Origin: Microbacterium flavum
GTDB taxonomy: Bacteria > Actinomycetota > Actinomycetes > Actinomycetales > Microbacteriaceae
NCBI RefSeq assembly: GCF_018717645.1
Contig: NZ_JAFLHG010000012.1
Coordinates: forward strand, 1-64,000
Length of the DNA stretch: 64,000 bases
Direction of reading: 5' to 3'
This document shows, piece by piece, positions 1-8,478 of this stretch. Within the stretch, counting starts at the first letter, position 1; each line of letters opens with the position of its first letter. The notes beneath the pieces were generated by a model. That model saw nothing but the letters and a program-made list of their open reading frames with translations. It did no database searches and was not told the origin of the DNA. Position numbers and translations under genes: made by a program.

Positions 1-992
1 GGCATGCGGGGGGCGGCGTCTTCGCCGGTGGCCGACGACGCGCCAGTGAGCGCGCGCGCAGCGCAGGGCCCGGTCGCGATGACGACGCGTCGGGCGCCCA
101 CGGGACCCGCGGAGGTCTCGACCCTCAGGTCTCCCCGCATTCCCGACAGGGCGTGCGCGCGGACACCCGTCCGCAGTCGCGCACCGTGCGCCTCGGCGGC
201 GGCGGCAAGGGTCACCGGGAGGCGCCACATGCCGCCCGCGATCCCGCCGACGGCAGCGCCCGCCGGCGCCGCCTGGGCGAGCTCGGCCGCCGCTGCCGTG
301 AGCGATCCATGGGCGCACAGGGCCCGCCAGAGGCCTGGGTGGAGGTCCGACAGGCGGGCCTCGCGCGCGCTCCGCGAGTAGACGCTGCGGCACAGCGTGT
401 CGACGACCCGCTCCGCGAGGACCACTCCCGATCGCCGGGCGACGAGGTCGAACAGCGACGGCTCGGGCCCGTCGGCGGGATCGAACGGATCTGCGGCCCG
501 CTCCTGCGCGGCGCGCTCCGCCGCTTCGAGACCGATGAGCGCGACGACGTCGTCCGCGAGCGGATCGGCGGGGATGCCGAGCACCGTCCGGCGCGGCAGC
601 GGCGCCCGCGCGACGGCGTCTGCGGGGGCGACGGCGGATGCGGGGGCGACGGCGGACGCGTCCTCACCCGAACCGAGCACGAGGAAGGCCCCGCCCGGGC
701 GCGGGGCGACGGCCTCGAGCGGCAGCCCGGCATCCGCGATCAGGCGGGTCACGGCATCCGTGCGGGTCGCGAACGACTCGGCGCCGAGGTCGATCTCGAC
801 ACCGCCGACGTTCCCCGAGCGCAGCAGGCCGCCGAGCCGGTCCGACGCCTCGAGCACGATCACGTCGCGACCGGCGCGGGCGAGGTCGTGCGCGAGGACG
901 AGCCCCGCCACGCCGCCCCCGATGACGACGACGTCGGCGCGGGCATCGTCCGAGATGACGGTGTCCGAGGAGCTGACGGCGGGGATGGTCAC
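1..992 (-). CDS. hemY: Coproporphyrinogen/protoporphyrinogen oxidase HemY/CgoX (partial, C-terminus off the left edge)
   Basis: FAD-dependent oxidase of heme synthesis. In actinobacteria this enzyme usually oxidises coproporphyrinogen III to coproporphyrin III (CgoX role), although it is often named protoporphyrinogen oxidase. From the GTG at 992, about 330 codons are visible. The N-terminus reads a hydrophobic strand then GGGVAG (residues 25-30), the dinucleotide-binding Rossmann turn, followed by an acidic residue after the second strand (VLEAS) and DRLGGLLRS, typical of the flavin amine oxidase/PPO superfamily. The start overlaps the hemE stop by 4 nt (GTGA), so translation is coupled to hemE. 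The gene continues past position 1, so the C-terminal FAD/substrate part cannot be judged. Confidence 0.9.
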   Translation of the reverse strand, partial: MTIPAVSSSDTVISDDARADVVVIGGGVAGLVLAHDLARAGRDVIVLEASDRLGGLLRSGNVGGVEIDLGAESFATRTDAVTRLIADAGLPLEAVAPRPGGAFLVLGSGEDASAVAPASAVAPADAVARAPLPRRTVLGIPADPLADDVVALIGLEAAERAAQERAADPFDPADGPEPSLFDLVARRSGVVLAERVVDTLCRSVYSRSAREARLSDLHPGLWRALCAHGSLTAAAAELAQAAPAGAAVGGIAGGMWRLPVTLAAAAEAHGARLRTGVRAHALSGMRGDLRVETSAGPVGARRVVIATGPCAARALTGASSATGEDAAPRM

Positions 993-2134
993 CGCGCCCG
1001 CCAGGCGTGCACCGTCCGCACGAGGTCGGTGAGGACGTCGGGGTCGGTGTCCTTCGGCACCCCGTGGCCGAGGTTGAACACGTGCGCGCGCGCCGCGAGG
1101 CCGGCCTCCAGCGTCTCGCGGACGGCGGCTTCTCGCACCGAGGCGGGGGCGAAGAGGAGCGCCGGGTCGAGGTTCCCCTGGAGCGTGAGGTCCTCGCCTA
1201 CGCGGGAGACCGCGACATCCAGCGGCACGCGGTAGTCGACCCCGAGCGCGTCGATCCCGATGGATGCCATGTCGCGCAGGATCTCACCCGTTCCGACGCC
1301 GAAGTGGATGAGGGGGACGCGCTGCGGCTCGCCGTCCGGGCCCGTGCCGAGATCGAGCGCACGCACCGGCTCGAGCGCGGCGGCCGAGGCGGGGAGGACC
1401 GCGCGGCGGTAGTCCTCGGGCGCGAGCGCCCCTGCCCACGAGTCGAAGAGCTGCGCCGCGCTCGCCCCGGCGCGCACCTGCAGGGCGAGAAAGCGGCCGG
1501 TGACCTCGGCGAGCCAGTGCGTGAGGTCGTGCCAGGCGGCGGGGTCCGAATGCAGCAGGCTCCGCGCGCCGAGGTGATCCTTCGAGGGGCCACCCTCGAC
1601 GAGGTAGGCCGCGAGGGTGAACGGCGCACCCGCGAACCCGATGAGCGGCAGCGCCTCCCCGCGGCGCTCGCCCTCCTCGGCGAGCATCGCGGTCGTCCGC
1701 GTGACGGCCTCGACGACCGGCTCGCCCCGCTCCTCGACGAGCGCGGGGTCGATGCGCACGAGCCGCGCCACCTCTGCCGCGGTGCGGACGGGGGCCGGGA
1801 AGACGGGGCCGCGCCCGGCGGCGATCTCGACCTCGACGCCGATGAGCTTCAGCGGCACCACGATGTCGCTGAAGAACACGGCGGCATCCACCCCGTGGCG
1901 CCGCACGGGCTGCATCGTGATCTCGCTGGCCGTCTCGGGGTGCAGGCACGCCTCGAGCATCGTTCCGCCCGCCGCACGCAGCGCCCGGTACTCCGGCAGC
2001 GACCGGCCTGCCTGCCGCATGAACCACACGGGCGTCACCTCGGGCCGGTGGCCGCGCAGCGCGCGGACCAGTCGAGACGAGGAGGTGTCGCGAGGTGAGC
2101 CGTCGCCACGGGTGAGGGGGTGTGCGTGGAGCAA
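989..2134 (-). CDS. hemE: Uroporphyrinogen decarboxylase
   Basis: Decarboxylates uroporphyrinogen III to coproporphyrinogen III in the cytoplasm. Both family signatures are present: [11 protein letters not shown] (residues 34-44), with the substrate-binding arginines, and [17 protein letters not shown] in the middle. The C-terminus ends FNLGHGVP then a conserved tail, as in full-length HemE. The start is uncertain. The frame stays open well upstream, but only the TTG at 2134 gives the usual short lead before HPLT, with a GAAGG-like ribosome site a few bases upstream. A GTG further upstream would run over the hemA promoter. Predicted length is 381 aa. It is the first gene of a leftward hemE-hemY unit divergent from hemA. 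Confidence 0.88.
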   Translation of the reverse strand: MLHAHPLTRGDGSPRDTSSSRLVRALRGHRPEVTPVWFMRQAGRSLPEYRALRAAGGTMLEACLHPETASEITMQPVRRHGVDAAVFFSDIVVPLKLIGVEVEIAAGRGPVFPAPVRTAAEVARLVRIDPALVEERGEPVVEAVTRTTAMLAEEGERRGEALPLIGFAGAPFTLAAYLVEGGPSKDHLGARSLLHSDPAAWHDLTHWLAEVTGRFLALQVRAGASAAQLFDSWAGALAPEDYRRAVLPASAAALEPVRALDLGTGPDGEPQRVPLIHFGVGTGEILRDMASIGIDALGVDYRVPLDVAVSRVGEDLTLQGNLDPALLFAPASVREAAVRETLEAGLAARAHVFNLGHGVPKDTDPDVLTDLVRTVHAWRAR

Positions 2135-2179
2135 AAGGACGCCTTCGGTCTCGTTCGATTCTCGGGGGGAGTTAATCGT

Positions 2180-2195
2180 TATACTACCCACGATG
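2180..2195 (+). promoter_or_regulatory. hemA promoter -10 (TATACT) with leaderless start
   Basis: TATACT at 2180-2185 lies exactly 7 nt before the ATG at 2193. Transcription would therefore begin at or next to the start codon, and there is no ribosome-binding site. The 58 nt between hemE and hemA carry both divergent promoters. I see no convincing -35 hexamer. Confidence 0.65.
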
Positions 2196-3473
2196 CTCGT
2201 CTGTCTCGCCGCCCACCAGCGTTCCACCTCTCTCGAGGATCTGGAGCGCCTTTCGGTGATCGGTGACGTCGCGGCGTCCGAGCTCGCGGGCGCCCACGAC
2301 GCGATCCGCGGAGCCGTGGTCCTCGCCACCTGCAACCGCTTCGAGGCCTACTTCGACGTCGACGAGACCGCCGAGCCGTCCCCGCTGCCGGCGATGGATG
2401 CCGCCATGGAGCGCATCGCCGCGCTCGGCGCGCTCCCCTATCGCCGCGTCCGGGAGACCGTCGACTTCGCGCACGGCAACGGCGTCGCCCAGCACCTGTT
2501 CGCGGTGACGTCGGGCCTCGACTCGGTCGCCGTGGGCGAGGACGAGATCGCCGGCCAGGTCAAGCGCGCCCTCGAGTCCGCCCGGCGGGACGGGGTCACG
2601 ACCGCGCCGCTCGAGCACCTCTTCCAGCGCGCCACCGAGACCTCGCGTGCGGTGAAGAACTCGACCCGCCTGGGCGAGTCCGGCCGCTCGCTCGTCCGCC
2701 TGGCCGTCGAGCTCGCCGGGTCGCGGATCGGATCGTGGCCGGAGGCGCGCGTCCTCCTCGTCGGGACGGGCCGCTACGCCGCGGCATCCCTCGCCGCCCT
2801 CCGCGCCGTCGGGGCGACCGACATCCGCGTGCACTCCCGGTCCGGCCGGTCCCGCTTCGCCCAGCGCGAGCACCTCGTTCCGGTGGGCGCGGAGGACTAC
2901 GCGGAGGAGGCGGCCCGCGCCGACGTCATCCTCACCTGCACGACGACGACCGACACCTACGCCCTCGAGGTGGACGGTCACCGCACGGCGCGCGCAGCCC
3001 GCACCGAGGACCAGCTCGTCATCGACCTCGGCATGCCGCGCAACGTCGACCCGGGTCTGCGCGCGCTGCCGGGCGTCGAGGTGCTCGACCTCGACACGAT
3101 CCGGGTGCATGCGCCGATCGACGAGTTCGCCACGATCGACGAAGCGCGGCTCATCGTCGCGACGGCCGCCCAGCGCCACGCGCTGGCCCGCCGTGTGCAC
3201 GAGGTGGCGCCCGCCGTCGTGGAGATGCGCCGCTACGTGCACGAGGTGATGGATGCCGAGATCGCCCGCGCCCGCTCGCGGGGCGCCGACCCCGAGACCG
3301 AGGCGGCGCTCCGGCACTTCTCCGGAGCGCTGCTGCACGGCCTCATCGCCCGCGGCCACACTCTCGCCTCCTCGGGCGCGGGGCCGGACTGGATGGAGGC
3401 GGTCCGCGCCGTCATCCCCCCCGCGACATCGGCGGCGGCCCCTCCGGTGGCGCCGGAGCAGGGTCCGGAATGA
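2193..3473 (+). CDS. hemA: Glutamyl-tRNA reductase
   Basis: NADPH-dependent reduction of glutamyl-tRNA to glutamate-1-semialdehyde, the first committed step of C5-pathway heme synthesis. The catalytic cysteine is C47 in ATCNRFE. The family signature [14 protein letters not shown] follows at about residues 110-125. The NADPH-binding turn [10 protein letters not shown] lies near residue 180, and a helical dimerisation domain forms the C-terminus. Its 426 aa match the family. The ATG at 2193 is chosen because TATACT ends 7 nt earlier and the conserved N-terminus starts here. It is divergent from hemE-hemY, and its stop overlaps the next gene by 4 nt. Confidence 0.95.
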   Translation: MLVCLAAHQRSTSLEDLERLSVIGDVAASELAGAHDAIRGAVVLATCNRFEAYFDVDETAEPSPLPAMDAAMERIAALGALPYRRVRETVDFAHGNGVAQHLFAVTSGLDSVAVGEDEIAGQVKRALESARRDGVTTAPLEHLFQRATETSRAVKNSTRLGESGRSLVRLAVELAGSRIGSWPEARVLLVGTGRYAAASLAALRAVGATDIRVHSRSGRSRFAQREHLVPVGAEDYAEEAARADVILTCTTTTDTYALEVDGHRTARAARTEDQLVIDLGMPRNVDPGLRALPGVEVLDLDTIRVHAPIDEFATIDEARLIVATAAQRHALARRVHEVAPAVVEMRRYVHEVMDAEIARARSRGADPETEAALRHFSGALLHGLIARGHTLASSGAGPDWMEAVRAVIPPATSAAAPPVAPEQGPE

Positions 3474-4429
3474 GCCGGGTCACCCTGCGCGACGTCGCTG
3501 CGCGCGCCGGGGTGTCGACCGCGGCCACGAGTCAGGCCCTGAACGATCGCGGGAGCCTCCGCCCGGAGACCCGGGAGCGGATCAAGGCGATCGCGGCTCA
3601 GCTGGGGTACGCGCCGAACAAGACCGCGGCGGCCCTGCGCAGCGGACGCACGATGTCGATCGGCTTCGTCATGGCCGAGGGCTCGCTCCACGACGGGCGG
3701 CGCGCCCTGCAGCGGGCCCGGCAGCTGGACGCGCTCGTGCGCGCGGGTTCGGTGCGCGGGTTCACGGTGACCGTGCTCCCCGCCTCACGCCCCGACCTCC
3801 TCGTCGGCGCGCAGCTGGACGGGCTGTACTTCCCCGATCCCGCCGACGATCGCGCGATCCTCCGCGAAGCACTCGCGCTCGGCCTGCCGGTCGCCGCGGT
3901 CGACCTCACCCTCCCGAGCGGCGCCATCTCGATCCGGACGGGGTACGCCGCCGCGGTGCGGGCGGGTCTCGCCCACCTCGCCGCGGCGGGCGCCGAACGC
4001 ATCGGCTTCCTCGTCGACGAGAGCGAGGTGCCGCGCGACCAGCTCGGCGAGAGCGCCTACCTCGCGTGGAGCGCCGTGAACGGTCGCACGCCCGTCGTCT
4101 CCCGGGTGGATGCCGGGCGCCGTCGCCTGATCAGCGCCGTGCACGCCCTCCTCGACGCGGGCGTCGACGCGATCTTCGCGTACTGCGAAGAGGGCCCCGA
4201 GATCTACCTCCACCTCGAGGAGATCGGCACGGTGCTCCCCCGCGATCTGCAGCTGCTCGCTCTGTGCACGACCGACTGCGCGCTGAACGACAGACTCGGG
4301 GTCAGCCACGTGTGCCTGCACCCCGAACGCGCACCCGACGAGATGTTCCGCGCGTTCGACCTCGACCGGGCCACCGCCCAGCCGATCGAGCTGCCGTGGG
4401 AGCTCGTCAGCGGGTCGACGACCCGCTGA
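3470..4429 (+). CDS. LacI-family transcriptional regulator coupled to hemA
   Basis: DNA-binding regulator of 319 aa. The N-terminal LacI helix-turn-helix runs VTLRDVAARAGVSTAATSQALN (residues 4-25), followed by a hinge-like RERIKAIAAQLGYAPN. The rest is a periplasmic-binding-like effector domain, but it is diverged: the usual D-x-F/D-S sequences near the C-terminus are not obvious. The start ATG overlaps the hemA stop (ATGA), so the two are probably cotranscribed, which is an odd pairing. No sugar gene is adjacent, and the effector is unknown. The downstream neighbour tatD is convergent. Confidence 0.85.
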   Translation: MSRVTLRDVAARAGVSTAATSQALNDRGSLRPETRERIKAIAAQLGYAPNKTAAALRSGRTMSIGFVMAEGSLHDGRRALQRARQLDALVRAGSVRGFTVTVLPASRPDLLVGAQLDGLYFPDPADDRAILREALALGLPVAAVDLTLPSGAISIRTGYAAAVRAGLAHLAAAGAERIGFLVDESEVPRDQLGESAYLAWSAVNGRTPVVSRVDAGRRRLISAVHALLDAGVDAIFAYCEEGPEIYLHLEEIGTVLPRDLQLLALCTTDCALNDRLGVSHVCLHPERAPDEMFRAFDLDRATAQPIELPWELVSGSTTR

Positions 4430-4500
4430 GGCGACCCCGAGGGCGCCCGCCCCGCCCGGCATCCCAGGCATCCCGGCATCCCGGGCCTCGGCATCCGGGC

Positions 4501-4580
4501 TGCACTCGGGAGGACTTCTGCACTCGGGAGGACGAATCCCCCGCATGCGCCCTCCCGAACGCCGATATCCTCCCGAATGC
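4501..4580. repeat. 80-bp imperfect palindrome built from two direct and two inverted 18-bp-spaced copies
   Basis: TGCACTCGGGAGGAC occurs at 4501-4515 and 4519-4533 (18-bp period). The reverse-complement core CCTCCCGAA occurs at 4551-4559 and 4569-4577, also 18 bp apart. The block is symmetrical about 4540 and could fold as one long imperfect hairpin. It lies in the gap between convergent genes (LacI-type regulator and tatD), where a bidirectional terminator would be expected. The rest of the gap (4430-4610) is C/G-rich with repeated GGCATCC strings and no gene. Confidence 0.7.
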
Positions 4581-4610
4581 CCGCCGGCGCGGCGGACCGA
4601 CAGGCTCCCG

Positions 4611-5498
4611 TCAGCCCTCGAACGCCCCGTACACGTCGCGGGTGTTCGCGGCGAGCTGCGCGCAGAGCTCATCGAGCGGCATCCCGAGTTCCTCCGCCAG
4701 GAAGCGGACCGTCACCGGGATCAGGTACGGCGCGTTGGGCCGCCCGCGGAACGGCGTCGGCGTGAGGAACGGCGCATCGGTCTCGACGAGGATCCGCTCC
4801 CGCGGTGTCACGGCGAGGGCATCACGGAGGTTCTGCGCGTTCTTGAACGTGACGTTCCCCGCGAAACTCAGCCAGTATCCGCGATCCGCCGCGATCCGCG
4901 CCATGCCGGCGTCGCCGGAGAAGCAGTGGAAGACGGTCCGCTCCGGCGCGCCGACCCGCTCGAGGGTCTCGAGCACCTCGTCGTGCGCATCGCGATCGTG
5001 GATCTGCATCGCGATCCCGTGCTTCTTCGCCAGGGCGATGTGGGCCTCGAAGCTCTCGAACTGCGCGGGCAGGCCCTCGCCCTCCGTCCGGAAGAAGTCG
5101 AGACCCGTTTCGCCGATCGCGCGGACGCGCGGCTGCGCGGCCAGGTCGTCGATCACCGCGATGGCCTCATCCAGCATTCCCTTAGCGGCATACATCGGCG
5201 CCTCGTTGGGATGGATGGCGACGGCGGCGAGCACGTGCGGGTGGGATGCCGCGGCCCAGGCCGACCACCGACTCGACTCGATGTCGCCGCCCGCCTGCAC
5301 GACGCCCGCGACGCCGACCTCTGCGGCTCGGAGCAGGTGCTCGTCGAGCGACATCCCCTGGCCGTCCTCGATCTCGAGGTGCGCATGGTTGTCGTACACC
5401 GGGATCGGCAGCGGCTCGGGCGAGACGGGGTAGGACACGTCGCGCGCGCCCTTCTCCCGCTGTCGCACGTAGTTCGAGGGATCTGCGGCGTCAGTCAT
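4611..5498 (-). CDS. tatD: TatD-family metal-dependent hydrolase (DNase)
   Basis: Predicted metal-dependent nuclease/hydrolase of the amidohydrolase superfamily, 295 aa. Ligand motifs appear in order: DNHAH (H38, H40), GETGLDF with the glutamate, QIHDRDAH, FHCFSG and VETDAPF with the catalytic aspartate. The C-terminus NAPYLIPVTVRFLAE is the usual TatD ending. It has about 35 more N-terminal residues than minimal TatD, so a later start is possible, but no better in-frame ATG is visible. It follows metG on the same strand, separated by 114 nt holding a repeat. Confidence 0.92.
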   Translation of the reverse strand: MTDAADPSNYVRQREKGARDVSYPVSPEPLPIPVYDNHAHLEIEDGQGMSLDEHLLRAAEVGVAGVVQAGGDIESSRWSAWAAASHPHVLAAVAIHPNEAPMYAAKGMLDEAIAVIDDLAAQPRVRAIGETGLDFFRTEGEGLPAQFESFEAHIALAKKHGIAMQIHDRDAHDEVLETLERVGAPERTVFHCFSGDAGMARIAADRGYWLSFAGNVTFKNAQNLRDALAVTPRERILVETDAPFLTPTPFRGRPNAPYLIPVTVRFLAEELGMPLDELCAQLAANTRDVYGAFEG

Positions 5499-5502
5499 GC
5501 GT

Positions 5503-5600
5503 GTCCCACTTGTGGTCGTTTGAGCCGACGCGAATCAGCCACTTCTGGGACAAGGTGTGCCCAGTCTGGGACAAGGTGCGCCCGGAGTGGGACATGGTCG
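5503..5600. repeat. Dispersed GTCCCA/TGGGAC repeat element with 21-bp tandem units
   Basis: GTCCCAC at 5503-5509 is followed 43 nt later by TGGGACAAGGTGTGCCC (5546-5562), then TGGGACAAGGTGCGCCC (5567-5583), then TGGGACATGGT (5588-5598). This gives three units at exactly 21-bp spacing. The same spacing and similar internal bases recur inside hrpA at 23441-23510. The element fills most of the tatD-metG gap. Confidence 0.75.
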
Positions 5601-5612
5601 GACGAGCGCGGG

Positions 5613-7178
5613 TCACGCCTGCTCGACCCGCGGGAAGAGCGGCGCGATGCCGTTGACGCTCGTCCCGGGGACGAGCACCCCCCAGGCCCCCGCCTCGCGG
5701 AGCGGCTGGTCCTGCAGGCGCCCCGCGTGCCCGAGCGCGATCCAGAGCTTCTGCGTCGCCTCCGGCATGAACGGGCTCAGCAGCACGGCGAGGGCGCGCA
5801 GGCCCTCCGCCGCGGTGTACAGCACGGTGCCCAGGCGCGGACGCTGTGCGGGGTCCTTCGCGAGCGCCCACGGCGCGTTCTCCGTGATGTATCCGTTGAG
5901 GGCGTCGACGATCGTCCAGATCGCCGCGATGGCCTCGTCGGGGCGGAAGCGTTCCATCGCCGCGTCGGCGCCCGTCGCGGCATCCGCGACGATCCGCTGG
6001 ATCTCCCGGTCGCCGTCGGTGTCCTCGGATGCCGGGGGCACGACGCCCTCGAAGTACTTCTCGATCATCGCGGTGGTGCGCGAGGCGAGATTCCCGAACC
6101 CGTTCGCGAGCTCGGCCTGGTACCGCGCCGACAGGTCCTCCCACGAGAACGAGCCGTCCTGGCCGAAGGCGATCGCCGACAGGAAGTAGAAGCGGTAGGC
6201 ATCCGACCCGAATACATCGGTGATCTCGGTGGGCGCGATGCCGGTGAGCTTCGACTTCGACATCTTCTCGCCGCCGACGAGCAGCCAGCCGTGCGCGAAG
6301 ACGCCGCGCGGCACATCGAGTCCCGCCGCCATGAGCATCGCCGGCCAGATGACGGCATGGAAGCGCAGGATGTCCTTGCCGACGACGTGGTACGCCGGCC
6401 AGCGCCGCTCGAACTGGGCCGGATCGGTGCCGTAGCCCACAGCGGTCGCGTAGTTCAGGAGCGCGTCCACCCACACGTAGATGACGTGCGAGGGGTCCCA
6501 CGGCACGGTGATGCCCCAGTCGAATGCCGACCGCGAGATGGAGAGGTCCTTCAGCCCCGAGCGGACGAAGGAGACGACCTCGTTGCGCGCCGACTCGGGC
6601 CGCACGAAGTCGGGCTCGGTCTTGTAGAGCTCCAGCAGCTTGTCCTGGAACTCGCTCAGCTTGAAGAAGTAGTTCTTCTCCTGCAGCAGCTCGAGAGGCT
6701 TCGAATGGATCGCGCAGACCTTGAGGCCCTCGAAAGCGCCGGTCCCGTCGACGATCTCGGCCTCGGGCTTGAACTCCTCGCATCCGACGCAGTAGAGCGC
6801 CTCGTACTCCCCCGCATAGATGTAGCCGCGGTCGTAGAGGGCCTTCACGAACTCCTGCACGCGCTCCTCGTGGCGCGGCTGCGTCGTGCGGATGAAGTCG
6901 TCGTTGGCGACGTCGAGGGTGCGAAGCAGCGGGAACCACGACTCGGTGACGAGACGGTCGACCCATTCCTGCGGGGTCACGCCGTTGGCGGCGGCGGCGC
7001 GGAGCATCTTCTGGCCGTGCTCGTCGGTGCCGGTGAGCATCCAGGTGTCATCGCCGGCCTGGCGGTGCCAGCGCGCGAGCGCGTCGACCGCGACCGTCGT
7101 GTATCCGTGGCCGATGTGCGGCAGATCGGACGGGTAGTAGATCGGGGTCGTGATGTAGAAGGACTGACCGGTGCTCAC
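5613..7178 (-). CDS. metG: Methionyl-tRNA synthetase
   Basis: Charges tRNA-Met with methionine. This is a class I synthetase of 521 aa with PHIGHGY (residues 20-26, HIGH motif), TGTDEHGQK, a CVGC zinc-knuckle pair, and KMSKSKL near residue 302. It ends after the anticodon-binding helical domain, without a C-terminal tRNA-binding (EMAP II-like) domain, so it is the short form. The GTG at 7178 is preceded by TAGAAT (7185-7190) with a 6-nt gap, so a leaderless mRNA is likely. Downstream on the same strand, after the repeat element, is tatD, a common metG neighbour. Confidence 0.97.
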   Translation of the reverse strand: MSTGQSFYITTPIYYPSDLPHIGHGYTTVAVDALARWHRQAGDDTWMLTGTDEHGQKMLRAAAANGVTPQEWVDRLVTESWFPLLRTLDVANDDFIRTTQPRHEERVQEFVKALYDRGYIYAGEYEALYCVGCEEFKPEAEIVDGTGAFEGLKVCAIHSKPLELLQEKNYFFKLSEFQDKLLELYKTEPDFVRPESARNEVVSFVRSGLKDLSISRSAFDWGITVPWDPSHVIYVWVDALLNYATAVGYGTDPAQFERRWPAYHVVGKDILRFHAVIWPAMLMAAGLDVPRGVFAHGWLLVGGEKMSKSKLTGIAPTEITDVFGSDAYRFYFLSAIAFGQDGSFSWEDLSARYQAELANGFGNLASRTTAMIEKYFEGVVPPASEDTDGDREIQRIVADAATGADAAMERFRPDEAIAAIWTIVDALNGYITENAPWALAKDPAQRPRLGTVLYTAAEGLRALAVLLSPFMPEATQKLWIALGHAGRLQDQPLREAGAWGVLVPGTSVNGIAPLFPRVEQA

Positions 7179-7193
7179 CCGTCGATTCTAGGT

Positions 7194-7210
7194 GCGGCAC
7201 GGGGTGCCGC
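7194..7210 (-). terminator. Short hairpin after the maltose-locus LacI gene
   Basis: GCGGCAC and GTGCCGC (7-bp arms) with a GGG loop lie in the 83-nt gap between the LacI-type gene stop and the metG start. There is no T-run, so termination is only a guess. Confidence 0.4.
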
Positions 7211-7261
7211 CTCCCGTGTGACGGCGTCCCGATGCCCTCCCGCGTTCCTCGGCAGCGCCGT

Positions 7262-8272
7262 TCAGGCGCTCTCGCGCACGACGAGGGTCGTCGGAAGCAC
7301 CACGCTGTCCCGAGGCCGGCCGGCCACGATGTCGAGCACCATGTCGACCATCGTCGCGCTGATCTCGCTCCACGGCTGGCGGACCGTCGTGAGCCCCGGG
7401 CGCATCGTCTCGGCGAGGCCGGAGTCGTCGAACCCGGCCACCGCGACGTCCTCCGGCACGCGGCGCCCGGCGCGGCGGAGCGCCTCGATGGCGCCGACTG
7501 CCATCACGTCGCTGGCCGCGAAGACGGCGTCGAGATCGGGGGCGCGTTCGAGCAGGCGTGTCATCGCGGCGTCGCCGCTGCCGCGCTCGTAGCTTCCCTG
7601 CTCCACGAGGGCGGGGTCGTACCGCTCGCCCATCTCCGCACGGAACCCCTCGAAGCGCAGCCGACCGCCCGGTGTGTCGTGGGGGCCGGTGATGAGGGCG
7701 ATGCGACGGCGCCCGGCATCCCGCAGGTAGCGGGTCATCTCCCGCGCCGCGCCCTGCTCGTCGATCGCGACGTGCGGGATGTCGGGATCGCCGAGGGGCA
7801 GTCCGGAACAGACCGTGGGCACTCCCGCCTCGACGAGGGATGCCAGGAGGGCGTCGGACTCGTGCGAGGACACGAGCAGCACCCCGTCGACGTGGCCTGC
7901 GCGGACGTACCGCTCGACGTTGGCGCGCTCCCCCTCCGTGCCCGCGATGAGGAGGACGAGGGTCATCGACCGCTCCGCCAGGCTCTCGGTGGCGCCGCGC
8001 AGCAGGAGGGCGAATGTCGGGTCCGAGAAGAGGAGCTGCTGCGATTCCGTCAGGAGGAAGGCGAGCGACCCGGATCGGCCCGTCGCGAGGCTCCGCGCGG
8101 CATGGTTGGCGGTGTAGCCCGTGCTCGTGATCGCGGCCTCGACCGCCTCGCGCGCCTCGGGCGACACCCAGTGCCCGCCGTTGAGGTAGCGCGAGACCGT
8201 GCCGTGCGAGACCCCGGCGACGCGCGAGACATCGCGGATGGTGGGTCGTCGGGCACCGTCGGGCGAAGTCAC
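7262..8272 (-). CDS. LacI-family repressor of the adjacent maltose/maltodextrin operon
   Basis: A 336-aa regulator with a LacI HTH at about residues 9-30 (PTIRDVSRVAGVSHGTVSRYLN), a hinge (NHAARSLATGRSG) and a full sugar-sensing domain including SDVMAVGAIEALR and VAGFDDSGLA, the standard C-terminal signatures. It is divergent from the maltose ABC operon, with two palindromes in the shared 206-nt gap, so it very probably represses that operon and itself. GTG at 8272 is chosen because it puts the HTH at the usual position. A TAGAGT hexamer sits 8 nt upstream. The inducer would be a maltose-type sugar (inference). Confidence 0.9.
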   Translation of the reverse strand: MTSPDGARRPTIRDVSRVAGVSHGTVSRYLNGGHWVSPEAREAVEAAITSTGYTANHAARSLATGRSGSLAFLLTESQQLLFSDPTFALLLRGATESLAERSMTLVLLIAGTEGERANVERYVRAGHVDGVLLVSSHESDALLASLVEAGVPTVCSGLPLGDPDIPHVAIDEQGAAREMTRYLRDAGRRRIALITGPHDTPGGRLRFEGFRAEMGERYDPALVEQGSYERGSGDAAMTRLLERAPDLDAVFAASDVMAVGAIEALRRAGRRVPEDVAVAGFDDSGLAETMRPGLTTVRQPWSEISATMVDMVLDIVAGRPRDSVVLPTTLVVRESA

Positions 8273-8301
8273 GAGAGCAGACTCTACCCCGAACGCGCCG
8301 G

Positions 8302-8342
8302 TGTGGTAGTGTCCAGACCACAATCCCTGTGACCGGTCACAG
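8302..8342. promoter_or_regulatory. LacI-type operators in the divergent maltose promoter
   Basis: CTGTGACCGGTCACAG (8327-8342) is a perfect 16-bp palindrome with a central CG, the form expected for LacI-family operators. A second, looser palindrome, TGTGGT-N9-ACCACA (8302-8322), lies just upstream. Both are between the repressor gene and the binding-protein gene. The remaining sequence up to 8478 shows no clear further element apart from the GGAAGG ribosome site at 8466-8471. Confidence 0.75.
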
Positions 8343-8478
8343 TTCCGTAACGAACTTCCCTGCGGACGCCGTTCCGCACGCATGATGGGCATCGTGCGCG
8401 CACTGGTGCGACGACAGCACGGGGAGGCGACGGAGCCGAGGCGGCTCACTCCCTGCCGAAACAATGGAAGGTACACCG

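Noticed and set aside
4545..7592. Very long open frame on the plus strand (about 1015 codons)
   Set aside because: Antisense to tatD, metG and part of the LacI gene. High-GC codon bias leaves the complementary frame open; the product is Arg/Gly/Glu-rich and matches nothing.
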